A stretch of DNA of 64,000 bases from Bombyx mori (Eukaryota; Arthropoda; Insecta; Lepidoptera; Bombycidae), in contig NC_085112.1 of the NCBI RefSeq assembly GCF_030269925.1, positions 7,813,501-7,877,500 of the forward strand, in the 5' to 3' direction. Below, piece after piece: positions 33,979 through 46,278 of the stretch; the stretch's first letter is position 1; each line of letters opens with the position of its first letter. The translations under genes were made by a program, and so were the position numbers. Below the pieces are notes generated by a model. That model was given only the letters and a program-made list of their open reading frames with translations, ran no database searches and was not told where the DNA came from.

Positions 33979-34267
33979 TCTCTATATATAAAAATGAATT
34001 GCTGTTCGTTAGTCTCGCTAAAACTCGAGAACTGCTAGACCGATTTGGCTAATTTTGATCTTGAATTATTCGTAGAAGTCCAGAGAAGGTTTAAAAGGAT
34101 AGATAAATATGAAAATGCTCGGAATTAAATAAAAATAACAATTTTGTTTTCCCTTTGATGTGTTCCCCCGGACGGATTCCTTTTGTTTGTTTTAAGTTTA
34201 TTTTATACAAAAGTTTAGGTCTTTTATTTATCGATAGAAGCACTACGAAGTCTGCCGGGTCAGCTAG
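33979..34267 (+). mobile_element. Helitron-like non-autonomous element, copy 3
   Basis: Starts TCTCTATATATAAAAATG after A and ends CGGGTCAGCTAG before T. Same unit as copies 1, 2 and 4. Confidence 0.75.
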
Positions 34268-34889
34268 TTCTGAATAAAATATTAAAATTTCTGCCGGTTT
34301 CTTTATTAATGTCAAATAAGTCTACACTAATTCATACAGAGCGCGCGTTGGTTGTTTGTATACCTATGGTATACCTAAATATTTCCATCACGTTTTTATT
34401 ATTCGAACTCTAGTAGTTCTGTCGTAAGTAGTATCAAAGTAACTTCCATGTTCCTTATTCGTTTAAAGGATACATTCTGATCAGCCATAACAGGAATTAA
34501 ATTGGACGATATATTTCGCCCACTGGTGTGTTTGTAGTCAATATAATTGGAACGATTAGCACAATTTAGTCGCGACATTGCGTGCAACTTACCATTCCGT
34601 AGTTTGAACAATTAAGCCTCGTAAAATTGCTTAAAGAAGAATTTGTTTGTTTTTTTCGATACAAATAATGTTATTTGGAAGCCAAAAAAGGAAAAATGAT
34701 AATGTATCTTCAAACAGCGGTTTTAATGAATCAGATAAATAGAGAGAATAAAAACAAAGCTAAACTTAAAATTGTTGTATATATTTTCTCAAATTAACTG
34801 TGAATAGTTCTTCGTTGGTTTTGTAGTTTTGTTAACAAGAGAGAAAAGAAGGAAAAAAGAGTTTTGTAAACTATCGTAATGTATTATCT

Positions 34890-35325
34890 AACTAGGATGG
34901 GCAGCGTTCGGGAAGCTGCGCCAAATCATTCAATCAGAAGGCTCAAAGTCGCTAAAATAGAAATTGAGAGGGCTATGCTCAGAGTTTCCCTTCGGAATGG
35001 AATTAGAAATATGGAGATTCGCAGAAGAACCAAGGTGTATAGCCCGAAAGATTGCAAGATTGAAATGGCAGGGGCTAGGAGCATTGCTCGGAGAATGTAG
35101 AATAGATTAGCCCTGGGACGGAACATTTTCTGTAGTTGCCATCGTGGGTCGGAAAGAGCAGCGTGGAAAGGCGGACGAGGAGCTAGGAGATGCGAGGATC
35201 GACGACCTGCTAAAAGTTGTGGGAGCTAGTTGCAGGCTGTGCACGAGTGCTTATTCTAGAGAACATTGGAGGAGGCCTATGCTCAGCAGTGAATGTCCGT
35301 GGGCTAAAAAAAGGGCTATCATAAA
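34890..35325 (+). pseudogene. C-terminal remnant of an RTE-like LINE ORF
   Basis: The frame at 34879-35100 reads IERAMLRVSLRNGIRN then MEIRRRTKVYS, and after frame changes the 35144-35330 stretch keeps GRKEQRGKADEE, GARIDDL, an AACxLC-like block, and a final SSECPWAKKRAI in a shifted frame. This order (RAML..SLR..IRN..IRRRT.V, then HIARR, then W..A..W) is that of the last part of RTE-type LINE proteins. Several frameshifts and stops; dead copy. Confidence 0.6.
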
Positions 35326-35329
35326 AAGT

Positions 35330-36097
35330 ATTTTTATTTATTTCTTAATATTGTTTTAATAGCCTATAATAAATAAAACACACATTCATATTCATACATC
35401 ACGCGTTCAAAGGTTTAAATGAGTCGACTATTATCAAAGCCGGCAATGTGACTTTTGGACAATTATTGGTAAATCAGAAAAACGAATTATTGACTTTGTA
35501 TTCCATTGGCAGTCACAAAACTCTTCTGAACGACATCTTAGATAAATAACAGGTTAAGTATTAACCTTTATTTAATGCAGGTTTTGAACCGTATTCTTTG
35601 AAGGAGCGGATTATATTCAAATCAATCTGTATTAACATATCAATAACATTTTTTTGTCCAAATGCACAGATTGCCACCTTTGATAATAGACGACTCAAAT
35701 CTAATAAAAACTGGAATTTTCTAATGGGTTACGGATACCGGAAACACACTCGAATCACATACGAAGTAAATGAAATGCTGAATGCGTTCTGTTCGATCCT
35801 ACATTTTCATTTTCTCGATACAAATCGTGATAGTATCAAAGCCAAGTGAAATCGAAAACATCGATTCTCAGTACGATGTACTTGGAGATGTAAATTAAGT
35901 GTGTGCATCGCCAAGTGAGAAGTGTCCGTGTTTTGTCGCCGAACGCGTGAGGTCGCATATGAATTAGTGTATCGGGCGCGGTCGTATTGCTTTTACCTTT
36001 ACAGTAGGTATAATGTTATCTTTATGAACCCAAATGTACTATTGTGTTATTTAACACATAAAATATACAAATGTAGACGCAAAAGTCTCAGTATTTT
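35330..36097. other. Intronic DNA, one weak ORF
   Basis: A frame at 35598-35849 opens near a fair acceptor (TTTAATGCAG at 35580) but shows no motif and has strong AT bias. Nothing else is recognised. Confidence 0.3.
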
Positions 36098-36482
36098 AGA
36101 AGCCGTCGTGGCCTAAAGGATAAGACGTCCGGTGCATTCGTGTTGAGCGATGCACCGGTGTTCGAATCCGGCAGACGGGTACCAATTTTTCTAATGAAAT
36201 ACGTACTCACCAAATGCTCTCGATTGACTTCCACGGTGAAGGAATAACATCGTGTAATAAAAACTAAGCCCGCAATTTTTATTTGCGTAATTACTGGTGG
36301 TAGGACCTCTTGTGAGTCCGCACGGGTAGGTACCACCACCCTGCCTATTTCTGCCATGAAGCAGTAATGCGTTTCGGTCTGAAGGGTGGGGCAGCCGTTG
36401 TAACTATACTTGAGGCCTTAATTTATATCTCAAGGTGGGTGGCGCATTTATGTCGATGTCTATTGGTTCCAGTAACCACAAA
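36098..36482 (+). repeat. Bm1-type SINE with its tRNA-like head
   Basis: The best 5' end in the window: a tRNA-derived head (GCCGTCGTGGCCTAAAGGAT, then a B-box-like GGTGTTCGAATCC) followed by the GACTTCCACGGTGAAGGAAT block, GGTAGGACCTCTTGTGAGTCC and GGGGCAGCCGTTGTAACTAT. The 3' end is cut short at CCAGTAACCAC followed by A residues. Confidence 0.88.
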
Positions 36483-37470
36483 AAAAAAGTAGTAATGTTT
36501 CACTAGCCAATTGTGGATCATTTGTTTTGAGCTACTGGTGTAATAAAAGTTAATTTTATAGTAATTGTAAAGCTGTAGGTCGTTTTTGGAGTGTCTATGG
36601 CTCTTTCTGTGATTGCCACAAAATGTTATAGGTAGGCATTTTAATAAAAGTCAAACCATTAATTTCACTATCTAGTATATGTTTAATAGTAATCTTAAAG
36701 CATCAGGATCTTGTTCAAAGACCTAAAACGCGTTACTCATTTTAATGGGTTTTTTGGGTTTCTATTTATTTTGAGAAATGGTAGGAAACCTTGTAGTCGG
36801 AATATGATTTTTTTGTCATAGCAAAACGTCTGCCGGGCGTACCAGTATAATATATGTTCCTTTAGTTTGAAAGCCAATTCAAAATTTTGTATATTAACAA
36901 GTATGAGTTGTCGACTCTCAAACAAATCAATAATATTTTTTTTATAATCCCAATATTAAATTAATATATTGAAAAATATTAGGAACCTAAATATTTGGGT
37001 TATCCAAAAGCTGTTTATGTACATATATGTATTCTATCTTGAGCAATTGTATTAAGGCCTATTACAAACAAACAGAATTCTTGCATGAAACCCTCAATAG
37101 ATCAAACAATAAAGTCTTGTGCACACTCTTTGCCTTTTGTAACGACAGTAACGCATTTACTCACTGTGCTCTGTTTACCTGCTGATAAGATCGCAATCAG
37201 GTTATCTGAAGTAAAGCAGGACGAATATAGTGTGACCTGTCTCTATGCTTCATATTTCCAGCGATGATGTAAGTTTTAGTTGGATTCCGATAGTTTCAAC
37301 ATACTAAGGTCACCGGTCGCTTGCTACATCGGTATACATAGTATTACCTTAGATTTAACCTATTATTAATAATATTTATTTAATCGGTTTTCGTTTTAAA
37401 CTTAAATAGTTGACCTGCTTTTCTAATTGAGTTTGAGATAGCTTAGTCTATCTTCTATCTATCTATCTAT
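36483..37470. other. Intronic DNA, nothing recognised
   Basis: Short ORFs at 36737-36925 (reverse) and 37085-37267 have no motif. An ATCT/ATCT microsatellite (37448-37471) leads into the next Helitron-like copy. Confidence 0.35.
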
Positions 37471-37763
37471 TTATATATATAAAAATGAATTGCTGTTCGT
37501 TAGTCTCGCTAAAACTCAAGAACGGCTGGACCGATTTGGCTAATTTTGGTCTTGAATTATTTGTGGAAGTCCAGAGAAGGTTTAAAAGGTAAATAAATAT
37601 AAAAATGCTCGGAATTAAATAAAAATAACAATTTTGTTTTTCCTTTGATGTGTCCCCCGTCGGACGGATTCCTTTTGTTTGTTTTAAGTTTATTATATAC
37701 CTACAAAAGTTTAGGTCCTTTATTTATCGATTGAGGCACTACGAAGTCTGCCGGGTCAGCTAG
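37471..37763 (+). mobile_element. Helitron-like non-autonomous element, copy 4
   Basis: Same unit, ending CGGGTCAGCTAG before T. Its 5' end merges with the ATCT microsatellite, so the exact start is unclear. Confidence 0.75.
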
Positions 37764-39865
37764 TAGAAAATAAAAGAAATGGAGAAAACTCTTTACTGTT
37801 CCACCTCTTAAAATTCTTAAATTATTAAGAAATTTATCGTGACAAAAACATTTTTATTAGTATCAGAAGCAAATTACCTTACGCTACAATGTAAATTATC
37901 ACAAGAACGAACATGATATAAAGAACTCAATTTTTGACAAAATTTTGCTCTGTAATTTTCTACTTATACGTGTGAGCTTACTACTATACGCCTCGTCACC
38001 AGAGAAGAGCGAATTTTCTTGATACCGAAATGTACCTATCTACGAAAATCTTATTAATGTATCTTGTAGGTAAATTACGTCATCAATTAATAGCAGGCAT
38101 AGGAATCAGTCAACGTCAATCTAAGCCTCACAGTTAAGCGACATTAGCTAATTTAAAACAGGTAACGAACAAAATGAGTCAACAAAACGTTTATCTGTAT
38201 GCGAATGAAAATATCGTATGTTTATTAAACTTATTTATGAGGAAAGTACTAATTAAAATGAGGTTTTATTATACAGTCGAAGGTCGTTTTTAATTATCTG
38301 CGTAGTGTTAAAATTTACGTACGTACCTATTTTTAAGTTGACATAAAAAAATAACATTCAATTTTCAAAGTATGTATATTTTAACGCACGCACACTATAT
38401 ATTAAGGCAAGCAGACTTAATTTGATCATGGTTTTAAAGACGACTGTTTAAGTTCCAAATTGGTAAATCTAAAATTTGCAATGCATAATTTAGTGAGAGC
38501 GGAGTCATCAAGGGAAAAAAATATTTCCACAACAAATCTAGTCTAAGCTAAGATATAGCTAAGATACTAAGTTCCTTTAATGAAAACACAAAAATATGAT
38601 ACAAATGATTTAGTCCGATGATGAATCTGGAAGTGCTTTATTTAAGCTGACGGAATCCCCTCATAGCTTATCGAGTAAGCTAATCGATATAATTATTGTT
38701 TCGACATTTATCTATTATTCACAAAATTTATTATTCAGTACTTAATGTTTGTTTTAATGAAATTGAGCTATTTGGTATTTTATAACCTTTTAGATTTCTT
38801 TTTTTAATCAATGTCCATTTTATAATAAACCCAAAACCAAAAATAATTTTCTAATAATTAATTAATAACTAATTTTAAAATATACGGTATGAATTTATCT
38901 TTGTATGTAACTAAAGGTCAGTTTTGATTGGTATTAGCATCAACAGTTCGATGTTTTTAATTGAGCTTCAATTAAGTTTACTGCATAAAAATAGCTGAAG
39001 AAGTGTTTTTTGTTATGATATTTTTTCCAAATTTTAAACTTTAAATGCCTCTCCTGTAAACTTGTAAAAATGTCGCTTAAAAATAATTTCACTACTCAAA
39101 AATAACGGGTAGTCGTTTAATACTTTCACATTAATGGAATTGAGACAGTAAAATCAATCACGCATTTTATGGTCCACGAGAACCAACACTTAATTTTAAA
39201 ATAGTAAGCGAGATAATATATTTATAACCTTCTGGAATGGTATCGAAATGGATAATATGACATGTGTGAAGCCACAAAGTAATCAATGCTTTAAGAGTGT
39301 GACGCGTACTAACCGTTCTAATACTTCAATGTTCTAGATTAATTAGGAGCCGATTGACAACCTATATTTCAGAATGTAGCATTAAATTTGCATAAGCTTT
39401 CAGATATAATTCAGTCTTGAATGGTAAACGAGCCTGATATTTTAGGAGATATTACGCACAAGTATATTTCTTTTCCTTAAATTATTCTCTAATTGCAGAA
39501 CGATTAGAAGTATTTTTGTATAACTGAAAACTAGAAGGCGGCAGAAGTACATAGATAGAATTTGGTCGAAATTTGAATATGATATTCGGATATCAAAATT
39601 TTTCGAATATCAAATTCTAATTTTGACCAGTAGCACCTTGGTCATATATGAACACTAAAACTGTGAATTATTCAAAACTTTGGAAACTGTAAAATGTATT
39701 AATAGAACCGAGATCAAAAAAGTGGTTTTAGTTAATGACAGCCCTTTTGAAGATCTTGACAGAACACACAAGCAACTCACTGATGATAATAATATTGGGG
39801 AAATATATCTGTGTTCCATTGTTTTTACTCAAATCTCTGTTGGTTACAGTACCGTACTTACTTTT
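37764..39865. other. Long intronic stretch, nothing recognised
   Basis: About 2.1 kb of AT-rich DNA without a supported ORF, repeat family or RNA gene. An imperfect inverted pair ATCAAAATTTTTCGAATATCAAA lies near 39590. Confidence 0.35.
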
Positions 39866-39985
39866 TTTTTTGCCCTTGTAGGCAGACGAGCATACGGCTC
39901 ACCCGATGGTGAGTGGTTATCGTCGCCCATGGACTTCACCAATGCCAGGGGCAGAGCCAAGCCGCTGCCTGCAGCTTTGATGTAA
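39866..39985 (-). repeat. 3' tail of family A LINE
   Basis: Reversed tail with a T run, then GTAGGCAGACGAGCATACGGC, GATGGTGAGTGG and CAGAGCCAAGCCGCTGCC. About 115 bp. The forward ORF 39680-39985 ends in it. Confidence 0.8.
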
Positions 39986-40587
39986 CGATCAAAATTTTTA
40001 TATTCTTTATCCCTGTCTCCTACCACGAGTGAATTCTAATTGTCACATTACTTTTGAATTAATAAAATATTTACTCTAATTATTGTAAGCATGTGTATGT
40101 AAATTATCTGCGTTTTAAAAACCTGGATAGTATGCTGCTATTCATTTAACATATTAGACCACGGACGTACTCCTCAGAGTACTTAAGATAAAAAAGTATA
40201 TTAATATTTCACGATGTACAATGTACCTTATTCACAATTTTATTCAGTACAGTAGAGAATAATATTGGATACGTTTTATGATTGAAGCGTAAATAAATCT
40301 AGTACACCGCCATCTAGCGGCGTATACTAAATATACTACAAGTTAAATGGTCTGTTTCTTAACTTTATAAGCTTGAGGAAAATAAATAATTTTAGTTCAT
40401 TTGAAGGCTAGCAGATGGCAGTAATCGTTTCAAATTGTTCCAAATAATTTCAAAAGTTTAATCTAACTATTAATATATTATGTAGATCTTATCATAACGC
40501 TTTTAAGAGTTTAGTATGATATAGTAAATCTTTAATTTTTAAGTTTCAACAGTACCCACTCCTTTTTGAATACGCTTTTATTACGTA
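39986..40587. other. Intronic DNA, nothing recognised
   Basis: No ORF or repeat that I can support. Confidence 0.35.
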
Positions 40588-41040
40588 CTAGTGGTACCAC
40601 AGTAGTCGAAATTCGACTTTAATTAATTGGAATTGTAAGTTTGTAAACTATTATGATTGTATTTTATACTTCTATAATCACAAATTTCGCCAAGACTACA
40701 CTGTAAAAAATATTAACAAAGACAAACAATATTTAATCTATTCTCAATTTGACAACAGACGTCAAGAACAAAAGTTTGACATTAAATATATTAAATACTA
40801 AATAGTATGCATGCGTGTGTGCGTCAAATACATGGTATGTAGAGTGGGTAATGTTGTCCATAGATTATACACTTATGTTGTCTTTATTGATTTAATGTAT
40901 CTTTTATGCATTATTTTTAAAAAAATATTAGCATTGTGCACTTCTTCTCTATATTCTCTATAAGTGTGGAAAATTTCATACTCCTCTGTCCGCGCAATTT
41001 TCGTAAAAAGGGATACAAAGTTTTTGCTTCACGTATTAAT
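40588..41040. mobile_element. Family C element, copy 2
   Basis: Matches 32479-32887 along its length, with about 45 bp of extra sequence in two places (near 40785 and 40855). Starts CTAGTGGTACCAC and ends CTTCACGTATTAAT. No matching duplication is seen outside its ends. Confidence 0.75.
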
Positions 41041-41049
41041 ATAATAGAT

Positions 41050-41345
41050 GCTAGTATCCGTATTATTAGTATGTAACGAACGAATCTTTGAGCATGATTT
41101 TGACTCCTTTCAAAATGTCGGATTAACTCGAAATTAAGTATACTCATTAGGGATCGATGACAATTCAATATTTTAAACAGTTAACAGAACCGTTATTTAC
41201 TTTCGGCAGTCAAAACAACAAATTCATTTGAGCACCTTCTTTTTTTTCCCTTAGCAAATTGTAATCTGTTGTATCGAATTAAAAATAGAAAATAAATTTA
41301 TTGTATAAATTTGTTTTTCAGTTTTTTTTAAATATTATTTATTTA
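41050..41345 (-). repeat. Interspersed repeat D, copy 2
   Basis: The reverse complement of the 29195-29310 block appears at 41065-41140 (TTGACTCCTTTCAAAATGTCG), followed by AT-rich sequence that resembles one arm of the 28.8-kb foldback (TTTTTTTTAAATATTATTTATTT). Confidence 0.45.
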
Positions 41346-41570
41346 AAAAAAATTGAAACGGTCAACATTAAACCAATGAGAAGTCTTCTTTTTACTAAGT
41401 TTTTATCAGCTTGATTCGTATCCATCTAATATAATGGAATCTTTCAATGCAATTTCCTAAAGCTTCAAGACGATTAACTTTAACTTTTGTTCATTTATCA
41501 AAGACCGACTATACCATTTTTTTTTGCAAAATTTGCCTGATATGCAAAATTGTTCTTTTATTTTTATTGT

Positions 41571-41805
41571 TTAGATAGGTGGACGAGCTCACAGCCCACC
41601 TGGTGTTAAGTGGTTACTGGAGCCCATAGATATCTACAACGTAAATGCGCCACCCACCTTGAGATATAAGTTCTAAGGTCTCAGTATAGCTACAACAGCT
41701 GCCCCACCCTTTAAATCGAAACGCATTACTGCTTCACGGCAGAAATAGGCTGGGTGGTGGTACCTACCCGTGCGGACTCACAAGAGATCCTACCCCCAGT
41801 AAGTA
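41571..41805 (-). repeat. Bm1-type SINE, 3' half
   Basis: Reversed from GTTTAGATAGGTGGACGAGC to the GACTCACAAGAGATCCTACC block; little diverged. Confidence 0.85.
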
Positions 41806-41989
41806 GTATTAAGTAAGGAGTATTAAGTTCAGGTTCTCATTTTATTTTTAAGCAGACTGTTTCTAATTTTCAACATGTGAACTGTAACAAACAATAAGAC
41901 TTACATAATAATGAATACAACAGTGGATGAAATAATAAATGAAAATATATAAATAATACAATTTGTTACAAGCGTGATTTATTTTATAT

Positions 41990-42620
41990 TGCTTTTGAAG
42001 ACAGACGACACGGCCCACCTGATGATGAGTGGTCACCGTGACTCACGTTGCATATGCCAGCCGTTGACTATCGCTGAGGATTCTCCTCAAACATCGATTC
42101 AAGAAGGACATGTTATAATTACACGTCATCTGAACACAAACTATTTATGATAGGCATACGCATACTGAAATACATTCAATATATACAAAAATACATCAAA
42201 GACTGGGACAAAGAGCAAACAAATCCGTTTGAATGTTATCTCGATGTCGGAATCCAAACCACGACCCACGGTGCGGCAGTCAGGGGCCCTAACCATTCCG
42301 CTACCGAGTCAGTCATAGCACTCGGGAAACAACACTGATGAAAGCATAAACTATAGGTGGGTAATATGTGGGAAAAAGATCTCTGGAAAGGCTTCGTCTA
42401 CTCAGTGGTTTGCACTCTTAGCAGAGTGATCGTGGTCATCAGTTCGGGTGGTGGTGCGGCTCACAAGACTTCGCCATTCCTCTGGAGAGGCACTCAGGTT
42501 TAATATAGAGGTTTCTAGCAGTAGAGATGGTCTCTGCACCGGTGGCGAAATATTACCGACTTAGGCATTCAACAGAGAATCGGTAGAAGGTTTTTCTGGG
42601 TGTTATATTGCTCTACTGCC
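41990..42620 (-). repeat. Family A LINE 3' part, interrupted by a SINE
   Basis: Reversed family A sequence at 41990-42120 (AGACAGACGACACGGCCCACC, the TCAAGAAGGACATGTTATA block) resumes at 42305 (TCATAGCACTCGGGAAACA) and continues through GGAAAGGCTTCGTCTACTC and GGGTGGTGGTGCGGC. The undisturbed copy at 30.2 kb runs straight across this point, so the ~185 bp between are an insertion. Confidence 0.65.
42121..42304 (-). mobile_element. SINE-like insert in the LINE remnant
   Basis: Contains GACAAAGAGCAAACAAATCCG, a CGATGTCGGAATCCAAACC block and GCGGCAGTCAGGGGCCCTAACC, which read in reverse resemble a tRNA-like SINE head with a GGTTTGGATTCCGAC B box. A relative occurs at 49395-49505. The LINE's GTYATA sequence is repeated at both joins. 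Confidence 0.5.
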
Positions 42621-42636
42621 GCTGTCAAGCGTCATT

Positions 42637-42780
42637 AACTGGTAGTAAGGTGATTTGTAAGCGCGCATGTGTAGGTACCCTCGTTCTGTCTATTTCTGCC
42701 ACGAAGCACTCCGATCTGAAGAGTGGGATAGCTGCGATACAATATAATGAGGATTCGAGGTCATATCTCAAGGTGGAACA
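42637..42780 (+). repeat. Decayed Bm1-type SINE
   Basis: ACTGGTAGTAAGGTGATTTG, GTGTAGGTACCCTCGTTCTG, CTATTTCTGCCACGAAGCA and TCATATCTCAAGGTGGAAC follow Bm1 order. Confidence 0.55.
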
Positions 42781-42999
42781 TGAGTATGCTCATCTAAAGC
42801 AAGAAAGAACAGCGATCATGAAAAACACATCGATGTTAATTCAATGCATTATTATCTTAATTTACGTAGATATATATAACAATGATACCGTCACGTTGGT
42901 AACAATAATGAAAATTGTACTATTATATTCGATTCTACGCAATGACCGACTTAGACAAAAAGTATAACTTATCGATTGACCGATAAAAGGTACCATAGA

Positions 43000-43165
43000 G
43001 ACACACATTTTAGGCAAACGAGTCTGAGCAGCACGCACAAATGTCAAGTAATGTATCAGGACACGCGATACCGAATCGGCTTCCTGTTTGCGAGTGAGCA
43101 CGTTTGGAACTCACCGGTCGTAATTTTCAAGGACTTAACGGAAACCATAACTCCAAAGTTTTGAT
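43000..43165 (+). pseudogene. Possible C-terminal LINE fragment
   Basis: The frame 42976-43164 ends RYRIGFLFASEHVWNSPVVI then FKDLTETITPKF, which has the R..F....VWNs...iFkdl layout of LINE reverse-transcriptase C termini. Short and without an upstream domain; tentative. Confidence 0.35.
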
Positions 43166-43301
43166 GGCACGAAATTTCTGCACGCCCGAAAAAAAAAGCC
43201 CATGTGTCATTAGGGTTTGATTAAAAGGAGTGTCTTCAATTAAAAAAAAAACTGTCTACAAATTGTGTCATTTTTCGCTGTTCCTACCTAGTAATAAAAA
43301 T

Positions 43302-43420
43302 AATGAATGAATAAATGAATGAATGAAAATTCTTTATTGCACAAAATAGTGTACAAAGGCGAACTTAACGCCATGCAGGCAATCTCCTCCAGTTAACCCT
43401 CGTTGATGAAGTGAAAGATT
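43302..43420 (-). repeat. LINE 3' end with AATG/ATTC tail
   Basis: On the minus strand the sequence runs to GTGCAATAAAGAATTTTC and then a run of ATTC units (43302-43328 forward as AATG). A tetranucleotide tail after AATAAA is typical of several non-LTR families in moths. About 90 bp of UTR is kept. Confidence 0.6.
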
Positions 43421-44834
43421 CAAGAAATGCGTAGCTGTGATGAAGTTAATACATGGCGATAATTTAAAGAATTACAGTAGACATGAGTAAAATGCTATAA
43501 AAATAATATGCTATACCTTAATGAAAGTAAAATTATGTATTTCAAATGAAATATTAATGCCTATATTATTTTCGTACATATTTCTTTTAATTATTACGGT
43601 TATAAGGAATCGAAGAGGAAAACATAATAAAAATTTGTGGTCTTTTGAAATTACTATCTAAATAATATTGCGTAAATAGCTTCACATTCTGGTTATTGAG
43701 TTGGTTTCCGAGGTAAATTTAAAACTTCGACAAACTTCGTTGTTTAATGTTAAATATTTACACATTTTAATGCGGATTTCTACCTCAAGACTTGTATGAC
43801 GTAGGTATTAAAAATTGTTAAAATTAGATCACCATAACACAATTAGAAGCATACTGATAGTATTTTGTAAAAATGATTGGCTTGTAAATTTTTTGTCAAA
43901 TTCTTCGTTCATATTAATAACAAATATCAACTTACTTCATTAGTTTGGTTTTAGTATCTTCGAAGACAGACTTGTGTGGCTACTGAAGCTTACCGATTTA
44001 TGCAGTTAGATTTATTTTTTTAACCTCCTTTTGAACACTAAGTAGGAGAGTTCATATTTTCGTAGTTTATGATTGATAAATAATTAACAACGTGTTAATT
44101 TTGTTACAGGTACTTCCCGATGGATTCTTAGTTCTCGTTTAAAATGGTTTGGCTCATCTTCTTCGTTTTACAAGATCAAGTATTGCAGTTTAAGCAATTC
44201 AAACACAAATGTGGCTATTTAATTACTTATTTTTACCATCTTTATACATTTAATAGATACTAATACTCAGCTAATACTCGTCTATTATAACATAAACAAC
44301 GCTTATTGAAAAATATTCAATTTGAAAAAAAAAAATAGCACACATTAAAAATAGATTAGTTTTATTTTTGATTCGTATTAACTGATCCGGATTTCAGATC
44401 TAGATAAATTTAAAAGTAAATTGAAAACGCGTGTGGCTCTGATAAAAATTATCATTATAATAGATAAAATCGTGTCCTACAATTTTTTATTATTTAACAT
44501 TAATACAGTTTACGTATCTCGTGTTTAATTTATAAATAGAGATAACACGAATGACACTAATCCTTTTCAGTGCATCGTAATGCAGTTCTGAATATTGTAT
44601 AATAAATATACGTAATTTTCGACAGGCTATATATAACCTATTCTATAAGCCTATGATAATATTATTTATTTAAGATTCTCCGTCGAAACTCCTAGAATAA
44701 TAAAATCCACCTAAATCTCACTGTAAAATAAATATGCAATTACTTTATAGTCTAAACATTATAAACATATATAACATTAATTAGTTACGTAACTAAGTTT
44801 TAGTATTTCTTTAAAAGTTCCATTTGCATGCAAT
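43421..44834. other. Intronic DNA with one good acceptor
   Basis: TTTTGTTACAG ends at 44109 and opens a phase-1 frame of about 37 codons (starting TSRWILSSRLKWFGSSSS) to a TAA near 44221. It could be a cryptic or alternative terminal exon of the surrounding gene, but nothing confirms it. The rest shows nothing. Confidence 0.3.
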
Positions 44835-45016
44835 TTCGGGTGAGGAAGCTTACGGCCTATCTGATGTTAATTATGTAGTTACCGGACCCCGTACACATCA
44901 CAACGTGAATACCGCCACCTACAATGAGACATGAGGTCTAAGCCTCAATTGTTTTGCTTAACAGCTGTTCCATCCTTCAAAGTGGAGCGCATTACTAATT
45001 AATAGCAAAAATAGGC
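44835..45016 (-). repeat. Decayed Bm1-type SINE
   Basis: Reversed Bm1 order with many changes: GGGTGAGGAAGCTTACGGCC, ACAACGTGAATACCGCCACC, ACAGCTGTTCCATCCTTCAA and an AATAGGC end. Confidence 0.6.
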
Positions 45017-45869
45017 AAAATCTACAAACATCTTTATACATCTTTTTTATTTAGGAATATATTTCAAATGTAAATTTTCATTGGAATTAAAAAAATACAT
45101 TTTCCAAATTTCCATATAATATAGTCAGTATATATTATCTCATAGGGTGTTCCGTTCTTAGGGTGCGCGCGCACGTTTTTCAGAGCGCAGGACGATTGAA
45201 CTTATAGAACCTAAGAAACTTTAGATATGGGCAATTTTTTTATTTAATTTTACTTAAATAAACATTTAACCCCTTGGGTGTTAAGCAATTACTAAACTCA
45301 CACTGAATAGACATTGGCACTGAATTTCGTTCTTCACTTGAGGTGTGCGTTGAAAGTCTTAATTTATTTGAGGTAACTTCGAACCGTGACATCTTATTCG
45401 CTTTAACAATTATAAACTTATTAATTTGGCTAAATTAAATTGACTAATTTGATTCTATTGTACGAAATTATTCCTTAAATGTATAATCGACGCATAGTTA
45501 CGCGTTAGTTTATTGAACACATACTAATTACTCAGTAATGTATTATAATACTACATTATGATCCAATCACGGCATTAACTTACATGACTACAAGTACCCC
45601 GGCCGAAATATCGTTTAAGCCAGAAAGGTTCTAAAATTATTAAATCAATTATGTACAATTGATTCTCGGAACTACTGAGTTATTCACTACACGGAATCAT
45701 ACCGTCATTGAATTCAACAAATGATTAGGAAGGATGATCAAATTATGCTGATTTTTCGCTTTTTAACAAACATTGTGTACCTTTAATATTAAACTTGTTT
45801 TTTATCGTATAAGTTTTATTTTCATGAAAATATTAGAAAAACAAAAAAACATTGACGTATCTAAAAACT
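45017..45869. other. Intronic DNA, nothing recognised
   Basis: AT-rich; no supported feature. Confidence 0.35.
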
Positions 45870-46278
45870 TCCGAGATCTTCACGGAGTCGGCTTGCCGAT
45901 AGAGGCCGTACGTATCACGGCACTTCAGGTTAAACTGGCGTCCATTGCGGGACGCGCCCCCTTTTTCAGAGTTTTTCAATATTAATACCCAGAGTTTGAA
46001 TAATTAAGAGCAGTTCTTTCGTCACTTTTGAAGCTAGGTAAGTCATGTGAAATACACATAGCACTATAGACGCTTCGTATAATTGCATCTCGAACATTCT
46101 GTTTCATTCGATCATGTCGGTGTGTCAGTTGCTGGACATTATGTTGTAGATATCGATCCTGTCCACACGAATTATTGCACATGTACCTACATGGACTCTG
46201 TAAATAGCGGAGGTTGTTTGTTAGCACACCACCCTGTGCGTGTTTAAGTAAAAGGTACTGCGTAAAATGGACACGCAC
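45870..46278 (-). other. GC-richer stretch with a 98-codon reverse ORF
   Basis: A reverse frame at 46278-45982 reads GGVLTNNLRYLQSPCRYMC then NNSCGQDRYLQHNVQQLTHR, with less AT bias than its surroundings; 45870-45975 is CpG-rich. I know no family with this pattern and see no splice sites that fix an exon. It may be a decayed element or an exon of an unknown gene. Confidence 0.25.

Noticed and set aside
36101..36180. tRNA-like sequence
   Set aside because: It has a B box but is the head of a Bm1 SINE and continues into the SINE body; the cloverleaf is not complete.
44110..44221. Exon after the strong acceptor TTTTGTTACAG
   Set aside because: No good donor keeps the tau frame, and the frame stops after about 37 codons; kept only as a remark.
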